A stretch of 64,000 nucleotides of DNA from Acanthochromis polyacanthus. Lineage: Eukaryota; Chordata; Actinopteri; Pomacentridae. The stretch's first letter is position 1. Each line of letters starts with the position of its first letter. Location of the stretch: the NCBI RefSeq assembly GCF_021347895.1, contig NC_067122.1, positions 41,669,082 through 41,733,081 of the forward strand. The letters run 5' to 3'. The position numbers were made by a program, and so were the translations under genes. The notes under the pieces are model-generated. The model was not told the origin of the DNA. It saw only the letters and a program-made list of their open reading frames with translations, and did not search any database. Positions 44,048 to 55,790 of this stretch are shown piece after piece.

Positions 44048-44831
44048 ACATTTTCAGGAACACATCAACTGTACCTCCATCTAATTCTGGTCATCCCGAC
44101 TAAATGTAGGTAAAGTTCATGTGTTCCTGAAAATGTGAAGTTTCTAGACATATTTCAATTTTGAATTAAGTTACAGATTTGTTTTGGAACCAGGAATTTT
44201 TCTAACTTAAATTTAAATCAGTGCAAATTGATCATTATTTCTAAAATCTAAGTTTCATTTCTAAAACTAACATTTTCTACATCCTGAGTTTCAGAATTTT
44301 TCCTAAATTTGTCCTGAATTAGTCAGAATTGGTCTAAAATGACTCCAATTTATGACAAAAATCTGTCAAAACATCTGTCCAAAAAGCTCCATATTTATTC
44401 AAAATGAATGAATTTTCTTCCAAAATAAAAACGTTCAAACTGACTCAGATTTAGTTTTAGAAAGATTTCAAAAATCTGTTCCAAATTATTGAAACTTTGT
44501 CACAAATGACAAAAATGTGTTTAAAACGAATCTTAAAATGGTTGCTTCAAGAATTTATTTCTGCTTTAGTTCTTTAAAGGTCTTTTGTTTTTGGAAACTC
44601 GTCCAAAATGATTCACATTTTTATTTAATATTTTATGACATAAGACTCTAAACCGCCTTAAAAACAACATGTAGGACAAAAGAACTTCAGCAAAAACATG
44701 TTCTTTAAGGAACCAGTTTCACCTTTTTCACTGATTTTGACTGAAAAGATAAAGTTCATGTGTTCCTTAAACTTCACATTTTCAGGAACACTTGAGTTTT
44801 ACCTCCATCTTGTCGGGTCATCCCGATTCGA
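44048..44831. repeat. Element with direct flanks and internal inverted repeats
   Basis: ACATTTTCAGGAACACxTxxxxTxTACCTCCATCT...GGTCATCCCGA occurs at 44048-44101 and 44777-44827 as direct repeats. CATGTGTTCCTGAAAATGTG (44118 onward) is a near-perfect inverted partner of 44772-44794. Between them lies AT-rich AAAATGACTCxAAATTTGTC-type sequence related to the 17.4-kb foldback. Confidence 0.68.
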
Positions 44832-45860
44832 GTGATTGTGGAATTATAAATGATAATTTATACTTTACATCCATGACTTGTAGCTCTGACCTGCATGAAG
44901 CCACACGGACTGATTAATTCAAATATCAACAACAGCATCACGATGTAAAGGTTAAACACTCAGTTTATAACAAGGTGAACACGTTAAATAAATATTAATG
45001 GACTTCATGTACTGTATAGAGCATCAAATTAGACTTAGATGGCTTTATTAATCCCTGAAGGGACATTAAGTAAACTTAAATTAATTAACAATCAGTTTTG
45101 ATGACACCTAAAACCCCCCAGCGGATTTGGAAGGTCGGTTATTTATTTATAAAAAAAAAAAACTACGAACATTTCACAGTTTATCAGCCAGAAACTGTTA
45201 AAACAGAACGAACTGTCGGATTTTCAGCTTCCTGAAATGAATTTCTGTCAGGAAAATCAGTCAAATCTCAGCTTGGAATTTATATTTTATCAACATTACT
45301 TCAGTCTACAAGCCTTGGCTAAAAACAATCAGCCTGTTTGCATCCTAAAAAAAAAAAAAAAAAAAAGATCTGTACTTCACCAAGAAGCCCTGATTGATTC
45401 CCTGTAATCAATAATTACAAAATACAAGCTTGATCAATTAAAGAACGGTGAACGGAGGTTGTCAGAAAGTTGAAGCACGGTGAAATAAATGCCCAGAGAT
45501 GATGTGTAGAGCAGACAGAAGACGATGTCTAATAATAATAATAGTTAATATTTATATTAATTAATAAAAGTAACTGAATAAAGCCGGCAGTGAGTGCAGT
45601 CAGTTAAAATATCATGCAGTCAGATTTTCCTCCCTAAACACACCAACGAGGGGTCACCAGATCATCTCCAGAAATCTAATAAAACTACAAGAAACAACAC
45701 ATTATCGTCTTAATTGCTTCAAAACATAATTAAATGTGCTCATTAGAAGGAAACGCTGCGAGTCTGCAGCTCCTCCGTCCTTTGAATCTACTACAGTTAA
45801 TACAAAATGAATTATATCTGATAATAAATTACACTAATGGTTGTTAGTGGACCCATCAGT
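44832..45860. other. Unique AT-rich DNA with a small retroposon tail
   Basis: 45031-45063 (AGACTTAGATGGCTTTATTA then ATCCCTGAAGGGA) is the reverse of a LINE-type 3' end. A run of 20 A at 45347-45366 extends into the next line. Nothing else recognised. Confidence 0.45.
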
Positions 45861-45990
45861 GAATAGAATAGAATAGAATAGAATAGAACAGAATAGAACA
45901 GAACAGAATCCTTCATTAGTCCAACAAGGGGAAAGTTGCAGCGTCACAGCAGCAAAGTGAAGGCAAGAAAAGCAAGAAAACACACCTAAA
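45861..45990 (-). mobile_element. LINE/SINE 3' end with (TATTC)n tail
   Basis: (GAATA)n at 45861-45909 leads into AGAATCCTTCATTAGTCCAACAAGG. In reverse this is the usual fish retroposon ending, CCTTGTTGGACTAATGAAGG plus a pentanucleotide tail. The element is strongly 5'-truncated. Confidence 0.72.
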
Positions 45991-46645
45991 AACTAAAGAG
46001 ATGAGGAATACACACTGCTAATTTAATAAATTATTGTTTTCCTGCAAGTTTCTTGGGTTGCAAAGTTCAAAATCCAACATTTCTGAGCTTCACCTGCTGT
46101 TTCCTCGGAGGCAAAAACATCAAAATGTGTAGAAATCACAATTTTTAGTCGCTGCAGTTCAGTAGAAACAGAAGCCGTCTCATTAAACCTCAGTCTGAAA
46201 ATTAAACTTTTAATTGTATTATCAGTTGTCGACAAAGAGGCTATCTGTGAGTTCTAAAGCAGATTTATACATCAAAAAAGAAGAGAAAACATCTATTCTA
46301 CAGTTTCTGTGCTGCGTGCTCTTCAAAGTTTTGGTTTTTCAGGTTAAACTATCTCCCAAAATCTGAGAAACTGGCCTCAGAAAGAATATTTTATCAGCAC
46401 TCTATGACGCTTTCAGGAACATTTCCGGGATCAGAAAACTGTGAAACCAAAGTGACCAAAAAATAAGATCTAAATATTAAAAAAGCTAGAAAAAAGTACA
46501 TAGGACTCCACAGGTATCAGATTTAAAATGGTAGATGGTAATGAAAAATGATATTTACCAGGAGATTAAATTGCTTTCCCTTTTTCTGACTAACTATGCT
46601 TTTTGTGTGATTTGTCTGGTATGAATGTTTGTTGGGTGTTTTGTC
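45991..46645. other. Unique AT-rich non-coding DNA
   Basis: Nothing recognised. Confidence 0.4.
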
Positions 46646-46730
46646 ATTTCATTTGTTGTTGGGATCGCTGAGTTCCTTTTTGCACAACAATTTCACCTTT
46701 TGGTACAATAAAGAAACCTTGAACCTTGAA
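46646..46730 (+). mobile_element. LINE 3' tail with CCTTGAA repeats
   Basis: TTTTGGTACAATAAAGAAAC followed by CTTGAACCTTGAA is a known type of fish LINE ending; the rest of the element is absent. Confidence 0.65.
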
Positions 46731-47210
46731 AAACAGAAGAACACCAATCTAAGAATATCTGCATGAATGAATTTTATTTTGGACGACTGCGTTTATCTTC
46801 TCCAAGGTTTTTTTTGAGTCGACATTATTTGAGGGTTGAAGACATGAAAAGTTCAGGAATCTCGGGTAACGGCCGTTATTTCAATTTTAAATTAATTTTT
46901 GAACCGTCTTCTCAATAAATCAATTAGTTGTTTGGTATGAAACGCATTAACGCTGATGTTTTGTCCAAAGATCTTCAGTTTACTGTCAGAGGAGGAAAGA
47001 AATCAGAAAATATTCACATGAAGGAGCTGAAACCACAGAATTTAGACAGAGTTTTACTAGAATAGTAATCTAATAATTGATTAATCCACTAACTGCTGCA
47101 GGTGTGTTTAGTTTAGCCATTATTTTATAAGTTAATTAAGAACATGTTTAATGCTGGTCTAGCTTCTGTAAAGTGCAGATGTAGTGATATAAAGTAAACA
47201 GTACTGGATG

Positions 47211-47245
<35 letters not shown>

Positions 47246-49740
47246 TTTACTCACGTGGAGCTGTTGTCTGGTGAGGATTCGTGTTTTCCCAGAGAAAACT
47301 GAGGTTTAAAAATGAAAATAAATCAGTGTAATGAAGTTTATTGTTTGTTAAATGAAGGATTTTATGAGATATTGTGTTTTTTCTCTCTCCTGTGAGGTTT
47401 TTAACGCGCTGTGTGTAATTTTGCTAGCCTGAGCAAAGAAACATAGAAGCGGGAGGATTTCATAAGATAACCACCTCCACACAGAATGAGGAATAACTAA
47501 AATATAAAATGAAAATAAAGAAACAACATTTAAAAACTCTACAGATATCTTCAGGTATTTTGGATCACAAACTATATAAATTGTACAAAAGCTATAGTGT
47601 GTAGAAAACACATATTAATAAAATAATGATAAAATATGAGATTACTTCGTTTCTTGTAAGTTTTTCAAAGAATTAATCCGACATTTCGTTTCTAAGTTTG
47701 TCTTTTAAAACTACAGATGTCAGAAGAAACAAAAACACTTCCTTTCTTTGAACTAAATATGATAATTAATAAAATATAAAAAGCTGGAGTCTGTATTTGG
47801 ACATGAGTTTCATTAACTGGTTTAGCAAATCATTCGTGTGTGAACTTAACTGCAACCAGAGTCCTGGGTTTGCATAAGCAGCGTTCATTTTTCATGAATT
47901 TGTCGTGTTCCTCAAGTTATATTTGATGTAACAGCCGGAGAAGTCTTACATGGACTCATTAAACACATCTAAAGTTGCTGTTATTTAAAGTTTTACGAGG
48001 GCACATGATTAAAAAACTCCAAATGATCCTTCTGGGTGGCGGGACGAGTCGCTGCTTGTCTGTAACTTCATGCAATCCGATAAAAGACAGAAATCTGAAA
48101 ATGACTCGCATTAGGTGAATCCAAATAACAATTATTCCTGCAGACATCCAGTGTGTCTCTTTACCTCGGGCTCATTCACGCTTCTGTTTTAGGAGGAATT
48201 TAGCATTTTACTGGAGCAGCCTTTGGTCTCTGAGTTTCAGTCTGCTCCCTGTGATGTGATTTTCCAGGTAGAACAACAGAAGTCAGCCAGCCTGAGCTCC
48301 ACATTCCCTCTAATGAAGCAGCGATAATCCTAATCTGGCTTCTCTGGCGGCTCCTCTGACCTCGTGTCACACGGATCACTTTCACATCTACTTTTCTGAT
48401 GCCAAACGGGATGAAACACCTGAACCGGCGTGACGGCAGAACATTTTAAATCCTTACGTTCACGCTGGGCCTTTCAGCTGCATTCTGCCGTCTCTGCAGG
48501 CATCGATTCCACCGACAGCCGTGTTTCTGTCCAACAGGTAAGAAGCTGCTGGTTGGCTGAAGGCCGGCCACGCACAGGAATAATTAACCGGTCTGTGCAC
48601 GGCTGCATGTCGCACATTAGAACAGCAGAGCGCCGTGAGGAACCCGGTTCGTGGGAACAGAACATGTCGGGCCATCCTTCAGGGTTTTGCTGCTGCCTAA
48701 TTAGCGTTTACAGAGCCTCCAGCTGAAGGAGAGCTTTAACTCGTTCTCAGCCGACGACAAAGAGAGGAAGTAAATATTCCTGGATGTGAAGCCGCTCGTC
48801 TCTGGAGGAGTTGTACCGCTGCATCGCTCTCTGCTGTAACAGTTTACCAACCACAGCACATCACATCTCGCTGCACTGATCCGGCGCCTATTTATTCGTA
48901 GCTCGCTGCTGTTACTGCTGCTCCACTCCAGCCAGCCTCCACCTGCTTCAGCTCGGCTCTGTTTGTACGCACCCTGGAGGGCGTTTATTTCTAAGTTAAT
49001 AACCACTGGGGGATTATTTGCAAAGGTCCCTGCATGTTATTTATCACCGTGCCACGTATTTCATTCTGCTGCGCCGTGTCGCCACAGCGGGGAGCCTCAC
49101 TGAGAGGGGAACCACATTGCCCAGACAATTCGCATTCCCATTTTTATTTGCTGTGTGACATGATGGTTCCCGACAGAATTAAACTTAAAATGGGGGGAAT
49201 TAATGGTAAACAACACACGGTGGATGACAAATTTCTTCTCTTAAAGAGCCTCTATAATTCTCTGTCCTACCCCCAAAGCTGCACCTCATAGGAGCTTGTA
49301 CAAAAATGGAAATATGTTTTTTTCTTTCTTAAAGTCACAATACACACAAAAAACAGAAGACAGGAAGACATCACTCTGCAGTCTGGCCTTATCCTCTTTC
49401 CTCTCTTGTTGAATACTAAGTCTGGGGAACTTACAATGCATATACACAGCCTTCATCAGTGATTTGCTTATTGCCATCGTATAATCTGCAGTCACTGGAG
49501 TCAGATCTCGTCATTCTCAGCATGTGAAGGAAAACAGCTGCCAACCGTCTCTCATCTCCCTGCGAGTCTCCAGTGTGGCGGTATTTAAATCCAAACTATT
49601 TATTTACCACAGCCATTTCTTGATCTAATCTTTAAAGTTATCTGTCTGTGCTGCCTACTTCCTGGACAGCTATCGTGTCGCTTTCATCTTCACAGAACCT
49701 CGTATAGATTCGTGTTCGCACACATCGAGTTCTCCTTCGG
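46731..49740. other. Unique non-coding DNA, possible conserved non-coding sequence
   Basis: About 3 kb. 47214-47245 is an (AAT)n run. 48230-49290 is balanced in composition with motifs such as CAGCTGAAGGAGAGCTTTAA and GGGGAATTAATGGTAAACAA, and could hold conserved non-coding elements. None of the small frames shows a domain or convincing exon borders. Confidence 0.32.
47214..47245 (+). repeat. (AAT)n microsatellite
   Basis: About ten uninterrupted trinucleotide units. Confidence 0.92.
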
Positions 49741-49765
49741 NNNNNNNNNNNNNNNNNNNNNNNNN
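49741..49765. other. Assembly gap (25 N)
   Basis: Run of unknown bases. True length is not known from the sequence, and the LINE fragment to its right starts abruptly at the gap. Confidence 1.
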
Positions 49766-50482
49766 CATACTTGTCTACTGGATGTTGAGCGAACCACCCT
49801 CCAAGACGAACGGCCAGCAGGACGAAGGAGATAGGTTTGATGGATTTCCACAGGAACCCTCATACACTTCACGCTGACATCCAGGGACTGATATTGAGAG
49901 AGTTGAGGACCTTACAAGATACCTGGTGTTCACCTAATAACAACTGGACTGACAGATAACACTGACTCTCTGACAGAAGGGTCAGTGGTCGTCTCTACCT
50001 GTGAGGAGACTCCATCATTTTGCCACATCGTGTGAGCAGGACACTGCCCTGAGGACCTTTGATGACACTGGGTGGCATCCATGGTCTTCTATGCCGTGGT
50101 GTGCTGGGAGGGGATGATCTGAGCGTGATAAAGACAGACTAACAGACTGATAAAAAGATAGCTCAGTCTGTGTTGTACCTGGACTCCATGGAGGTGGTGC
50201 GGAGAGAGGAGGACTCGGTAAACTGTCTTCTTCAATCAGAAACTCCTCCCAGCCCTGCATTTCAGACTGAACTCTTAAGAAGCTCCTTCTAGGCAAACAG
50301 ACTGTGTTCACCCTGAATGTAAGAAGGAACGTTCACAGGTCGTTTATTCCAGCATCTGTTAGATTGTACAATGCTTGCACCTACTTAAACTCCACACATG
50401 TTCATGTTTACCTGCTTGCACTTTTCCTCTTCCCCATTTTAGGACACACTCCTCTACTTATCTTTTATGTGCAATAACTGAT

Positions 50483-50795
50483 ACTCATCAGTGCAATAAC
50501 TGATTACCTCATCAGCAAACAAATGTAATAACTGATACCTCATCAGTGTAATACTGATACCTCATCGGTGCACATAACTTGATACCTCATCACCCCCCCC
50601 GCCCCCCCCGACCCCCCCCCTCCCCCCCCTGTTGCAATAACTGATACCTCCATCAGTGTAATAACTATACCTCATTCAGTGTAATAATGATACCTCATCG
50701 GTATTGTTGTAATAACTGATCCTCATCGTTGTAATAACTGATTACCTCATCAGCTGTAATAATGATTACCTCATCGTGCAAACTGATACCTCTCC
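50483..50795 (+). repeat. Tandem TAATAACTGATACCTCATCA repeat in the LINE 3' UTR
   Basis: A dozen or so units of 20-25 bp with frequent single-base gains and losses, split by a poly-C tract at 50593-50629. Confidence 0.82.
50593..50629. repeat. Poly-C tract
   Basis: Four runs of eight or more C separated by single G, GA or T. It could form a G-quadruplex on the minus strand, or it may be a sequencing artefact in a poor-quality stretch. Confidence 0.85.
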
Positions 50796-50970
50796 TCTTC
50801 TATATATTCTATTACATATAATTATAAGAAAAAATCACTCTTGTAAATAATGATTTTAATTGTTTTTCTTATTTTCTTGCCCATTGCATTTTCAATACTT
50901 TTTCTTTGAGAAGCTTGCTGTAACGGTGAACTTTTCCCCACTGTCGGGTCAATAAAGTTTATCTTTATTC

Positions 50971-52239
50971 TAATGAAAACATTTTCTATATTTACCTAAG
51001 ACGGCAGATTTAATCAGCGTTTTTTATTCCTTTTCTGTCTGTAAAACATTTTATGTTTCTTTTGTGTGTAAAGCTTCTATATAAATAAGTACTTGATTGA
51101 TGAATTTTCTGATTCAGCTGACAAAAATTGAATAAATTTTGTGTCCTTACACAAAAGAAAAAAACTGATTTTTATTTTTGAAATAAGAACCAATTTATCA
51201 TGCTTCTTATTCTAATTTTCCAACTAAATACATGCAGAAAACTGGATAAAAATGAACCAAAATCAAATTTGTAAAACATTCTAAAATGATTTCCTTTTGT
51301 TATTTTTTATCTTTCTAATAAGAAGCTTTTAATTTTTTCTTCAACTTGGAAGTTAAAAAATGTTCTGTTTTAAACTGGAGCAGATTTTAAACTGACATGT
51401 TATTTTGGGTTCTATTGAATAAGAAGTTTTGAATGTGGTGAGAATGTGCAGCAGAGTAACTCGCTCAGTACAGGTGTGAAAATAGATTTTCTCTTGTTAT
51501 GCTGCAACAGAAAGCAGATTCAACAGAGAAATACTTTGATTGCAGGGATTTGTTTGTTTGGTTTTGTGGTGAAACTGAAGCTTAAACCAATAAAAATAAT
51601 GCGCGTTAACATGATAGCTCGACGTTAATGTGGAAGGTCTCTGTGGATGGATGGAGCGAGGGACCAGAGGAGGTCACGGTGTGTCGGGATTCCTGGAGAA
51701 CCCGGCTGACAATGTGGAGCCCGGGCTGCTCAACACTCAGATATGATCCCCCAGGGTTCTGAATACGCAACACAGGATTGACGACTGCTGGCAGGAGGAA
51801 CCGCCGGGATGCGCAGGAACAACAATGCCGTGCAGGGGGAAGGAAACTTCCTGATGCCTTCTTCATCAAAAAAAACAAAAAAGTTTGCGTCCAAAAAAAC
51901 CACAAAAAATAAAATCAACAAGAGAGGCCTGATGACGCTCAAGTTAACGGACACTCTGGTTCCAGTCACCAGAACTCACGTGAAGCATCCACCAGAAAGA
52001 GGAGGAGGGGGAGGGAGAGGGAAAGGGAAAACAGAGGGGAAGAAGAAGAGAGAAGAGGAAGAAGAAGAAGCGAGGAGAAGTTTTCTTTCTGATAACCTTT
52101 GACCTGCCGTCCACTGTGGTTAATTTAAAGTAAGAAGAGAGTAAATCCCAATAAACTGATTTTTAGGTTTTTTCCTCACATTTCAGATTAATTCTACATC
52201 TTTCATTTAGCAGATGCTTTCATCCAAAGCGACGTTCAT
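50971..52239. other. Unique DNA with a purine-rich block
   Basis: AT-rich to 51600. 51620-51840 is GC-richer, followed by a purine-rich run at 51985-52080 (GAGGAGGGGGAGGGAGAGGG). A 97-residue frame at 51809-52102 is Lys/Glu/Gly-rich, low-complexity and matches no family I know. It could be untranslated exon or simple sequence. Confidence 0.35.
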
Positions 52240-52664
52240 CTGAGAACACCTGATGTAGAAGATTACCATCCGCAGGCTCTACTATCACAGGTCCTTCATT
52301 CCATCTTGCTATAAGACTTACAACATCAGCATCACCTGGCTGATGTACAATAAACATGGACTCATATCTATCATCCCAAACCATTAAAATTTGCCAGGCA
52401 TTCTTGCACTGTTTACTCTTTGCACTTTTAACTTATTTTAAGCCACTTTATACTGCCATTTTCTTACAGTATGTTGTCACGTACTGCACTAATTCATCCT
52501 CAATTTCTATCCCTGTACATACTAGTGAATACTTATACCTACTTGTTTATATTATTTTATTTTCTATTACTTACTCTATTGCCTACATAGAGTGCGCCTG
52601 TAACAATGTGGAGTTTCCTGGCCTGGGGAAAATAAAGGACTTATCTTTCTTATCTTATTCTTAT
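52240..52664 (+). mobile_element. Second LINE 3' end
   Basis: ACTATCACAGGTCCTTCATT gives YYHRSFIPSCYKTYN, the SFIPS...N-type ending of fish LINE polymerases. It is followed by a 3' UTR with GCACTTTTAACTTATTTT-type sequence and the tail GGGGAAAATAAAGGACTTAT...CTTATCTTATTC. Only the last few codons survive. The 137-residue frame at 52356-52769 is 3' UTR read by chance. Confidence 0.62.
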
Positions 52665-54626
52665 GTCAAAAATACTTCAATTTTAAATGTAAGATTTTTA
52701 GGTGAAGTTATAAAAATATATAAATTTATCATGTCATGTGAAAATTTGAAATATGATTTCATAATGTAGGTCTTCGGTAAGCCTGATAAAATTTGTGTTT
52801 TTTCAGAAAATATTATAAGTTGTCTTGGTATGGGCTCCTGCGAAATAAATTTTCCTGAAAATACGTAAGTTTGGTACAGATTACTTAACAATTCCATGTT
52901 GGCACCGCTGCGGGCATGTCAGTTTCCCTGCGCTGTGATTGGTGTGCGGCCGGGCGAACTGCGGCGCCTGTTTGTGAGTCGAGGTTCTTTACCGTGTTAA
53001 AATTATGTTAAAAAAGTCACAATTCTGAATAAATTAAGAGCTCTGTAAGACTTTTACACTTAATTTAAAGCTGAGACCAGAAGACGCGAGTGGTTAAATA
53101 GAAACGGACGCAGGAGAACTGTTTAGCTCGTTCTAGCAACTGCCTGACTAACGGGATTAACGATGAACTGGATTCCTTCCGACACAGGGGAAGGAGAGCG
53201 AGAGCCCCCGCCCCACACCAGGCCCGACCTTGACCGGCACACTTTCGTAATTCTGAGCTGAGAGACCCCAAACCCTGCACCAGAGCACCCGCAACCTGAA
53301 CCCAGAAAGACCCGCAACTGAACAGAGACCCCAAACCTGAACCAGAGACCCGTAACTCTGACCAGAACCTGCTCCAGTGGAGTCTCTTTCTAATCAGTCT
53401 TAAATTAATATATATGTACTAATATCAGTAGTGATTATTATAATTCACTTCAGTTGAATCATCAATTTAATTAAAAAAAAATTAAGTAAATTGTATTTTT
53501 TATATATTATGCAGTAAATTCAAACGTTTAAGGTCAATTGTTACTAATTTACATTAATACTTCATTTTCATGTGGCTAAATGTAAATGATTCATTAAGGT
53601 TGAAAGGTCTTAACCTTAATATATGTTAGTTAATCCAGGTACATTGTGGTGTTATATAAGTTACTGGGGTTTGCCAGAAATTCTGTGATACACAATACTT
53701 TAATAATATCTCATTTTAATCATATAATATATTGTAGCGGTCTTAATTCAAGGTAGGCTATTATAATAAATATATTGGAAGTTTCTTAACTTTTAATTTT
53801 ATTTAGGTAAAATATTATTAATTATCTTTGTACGGTTCTAACCTTAATATATTAATGTAAGGTATTTTTGTACAATATATAATAATTGTAGGGTGACAAT
53901 GATATTTAAACTACATAAGGTTTGTGCGTTTGCCTTGGTCTTTGTTTGCGAAAGTATTTTGATCTCAACCCTGTGTTTTAAAATGTTCCTTTCTAAATTC
54001 TGTTGACTTTATTTCATGTTGTTCTTCATATCTTTGGTTTGCTCGAGTGTGTAAAATTTCATGGGTTGTTTTTCTGAGACTTGTTGGAATCCGGTTGATT
54101 GTAAATTAGGATATTTAGGGACATTAGCACATCGATGTTCTACTATTAAATGTGTTTTCAACGTTCTTTATCGTCATTTATTATGTGCTCGTGGTTATTA
54201 GTGGCTCCAGTGTTTATTTTCTAGTTGCTGTAATGGAAATGCCCTCTTATTACTGAATTATTAGCTGTTGCATACAGGTTTTAAAGCGTAAATATTTAAA
54301 AATAACTATTATTTTATTATATTGACATTTTGAATGGATGATGATGAAGCCAGATTAACACTTTGAGGTTTTGTTATTTAACAAGATTAACTTGTTGGGG
54401 GCAGCTGGTTCCTAGTTAAACTTTCTGGACTTACTAAGGAGTATCTGGTCCTGGATCGTCTCTGCTGCTCTGCTCCTTGTTGTATGCAATTCATCCAGAT
54501 TTCTCTTTTCTCTGAGTTTAATCCAATTTTCTGTGGTCCTGTTAACATGTTATTCATGTACAAGTGAGTCGGTTGAAGTGTGGAAATTGTGGGCGGCTCA
54601 GTTTTCATGAATATTGAGGAATCCAG
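52665..54626. other. AT-rich non-coding DNA
   Basis: About 2 kb. 53240-53370 has a decayed tandem GACCCxxAACCTGAACCAGA sequence of three to four units. 53400-54350 is very AT-rich with nothing recognised. Confidence 0.4.
53240..53370 (+). repeat. Short degenerate minisatellite (CCTGAACCAGAGACCC)
   Basis: Three to four units recurring at irregular spacing. The minus-strand frames across it have no family signature. Confidence 0.6.
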
Positions 54627-54750
54627 TCCCTGTGATGGACTGCCAACCTGTTCCCAGGTGTACACTGGGATGGGCTCCAGCCTCTCGACAACTCTCTACG
54701 GATAAATAATAATATAGAATAGATGGCTTATGAATGGATGATGGAAACTA
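54627..54750 (+). mobile_element. Retroposon 3' end with GGATGATGG-type tail
   Basis: CCCTGTGATGGACTGCCAAC, GGGATGGGCTCCAGCCTCTC and GGATAAATAATAATATAGAA match a very widespread fish retroposon ending, followed by a short decayed ATGGATG tail. 5'-truncated. Confidence 0.72.
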
Positions 54751-55129
54751 ATCTGAAATATTACGTATGTTATGGGGGAGCTGTGGCTGACAGCGTCCAG
54801 GTTCTTAAAAGGAAAAGTTCCATCAGCAGCTTCCAGGAAATAACTTTTTTTTTTAAGGAACAGGGACGTCCACCTTATACTTCACAGACTTAGCAGAACT
54901 GCTTGTGGAAAACGTTCCGTCTAACTTATCAAACCTTTAACTGGAACTTAAGTCTTTTTTACCATCTACCACAGTCTAGGTACATCTTCCAGGCTGCTTT
55001 CTCCTCTGTTGGTTCTTTGGTTTTTTCACTTTGTTCCATGTTAATCTTGGCAAAACAAAACTCTAAATAGATGTTAAGTCATTACGAGGTCTTAAATCAG
55101 AGCGCTGTTTGTGTTTTTTTTTTTGTTTT
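54751..55129. other. Unique non-coding DNA
   Basis: Nothing certain. GGGGGAGCTGTGGCTGACAG near 54774 resembles the head of a tRNA-derived SINE, but the rest is missing. Confidence 0.4.
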
Positions 55130-55730
55130 TACAATGAATGACTTGAAAATGATCCAAAATTGCAGAAAATTTTGTCCGGAGTTACACAAAGTTGTAGAAG
55201 TGACAAAAGATGCTTCCCCAAATGACTCAAAATCTATTAAATCTGTTTAGGTAAGAACAGAAATTTCTTTAAACATGACTTATATAAATAGCCCACACTC
55301 TATCAGGTGCCATGATTTCTGAATCACTAGTAACTTAATAAATAAATGCTTACATTTCTGACAATACCATTGTTGGGGATGGATTGGCTCTGGGAAATGG
55401 TTACAATGCACTCTCTGAAGGCTTTTCTAGTTATCCAGGATGCTTCCAAAATGACTGAAGGATCTGAGAATTACAAAAGGATTTTCCAAAAATGATCTTA
55501 AAAACGATGAGAAATTTGCAAATGACGCAAATTTGTCAAGCATGCTGTAAAAATCATTGCATAAATGACTTGAAAATGATCCAAAATGACAGACAGTTTG
55601 TCCAGATTTACACAAAAGTTTCCAGAAATGACAAACTATTCTCAAAATGACTTCAAGAATTGACCAAATCACTTAAATCTGCTTCAGATATGAAACGGAA
55701 AATTATTTAAAAATATGACAATGCCATGTG
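55130..55730. repeat. AT-rich degenerate repeat, partly duplicated
   Basis: ATGACTTGAAAATGATCCAA occurs at about 55137 and again at 55565, each followed by CAGxxAxTTTGTCC and ACACAAA. This is a diverged direct duplication of ~430 bp related to the foldback family. GCACTCTCTGAxGGCTTTTC also occurs twice (55409 and 55769). Confidence 0.65.
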
Positions 55731-55732
55731 GC

Positions 55733-55790
55733 CGGAATGGGCAGCCTTGGAGGAGGACTGCACTCTCTGAGGGCTTTTCTAGTTTTGACT
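55733..55790 (+). repeat. Interspersed repeat tail (as at 14390)
   Basis: CGGAATGGGCAGCCTTGGAG with GCTTTTCTAGTTTTGAC is the tail seen at the end of repeat E, copy 1. Confidence 0.6.

Larger units (their letters stand above)
49766..50970 (+). pseudogene. Non-LTR retrotransposon polymerase C-terminus and 3' UTR
   Basis: Reading across several frames gives landmarks of the C-terminal part of fish LINE polymerases (L2/CR1/Rex1-like group as I recall them). NNNWTD comes from 49938 onward, RLYL with a following basic pair near 49992, and FYAVVCWEG near 50080-50110. SVLYLDSMEVVRREEDSV lies near 50165-50220, and a SFxP..R.YN-type end near 50340-50375. This region joins the reverse transcriptase to the 3' UTR and has no separate enzymatic function. 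The frame is broken by many one-base indels and stops. The 3' UTR has a TGATACCTCATCAGTG-type tandem run and ends CCCACTGTCGGGTCAATAAA. Confidence 0.75.

Noticed and set aside
51809..52102. 97-residue Lys/Glu-rich frame as a possible gene
   Set aside because: Low-complexity purine run, no known domain, and no promoter or splice context.
52356..52769. 137-residue frame
   Set aside because: Lies in the 3' UTR and tail of a LINE remnant and continues past the tail into unrelated AT-rich DNA.
54774..54793. tRNA or tRNA-derived SINE head (GGGGGAGCTGTGGCTGACAG)
   Set aside because: No B-box or cloverleaf follows; too little sequence.
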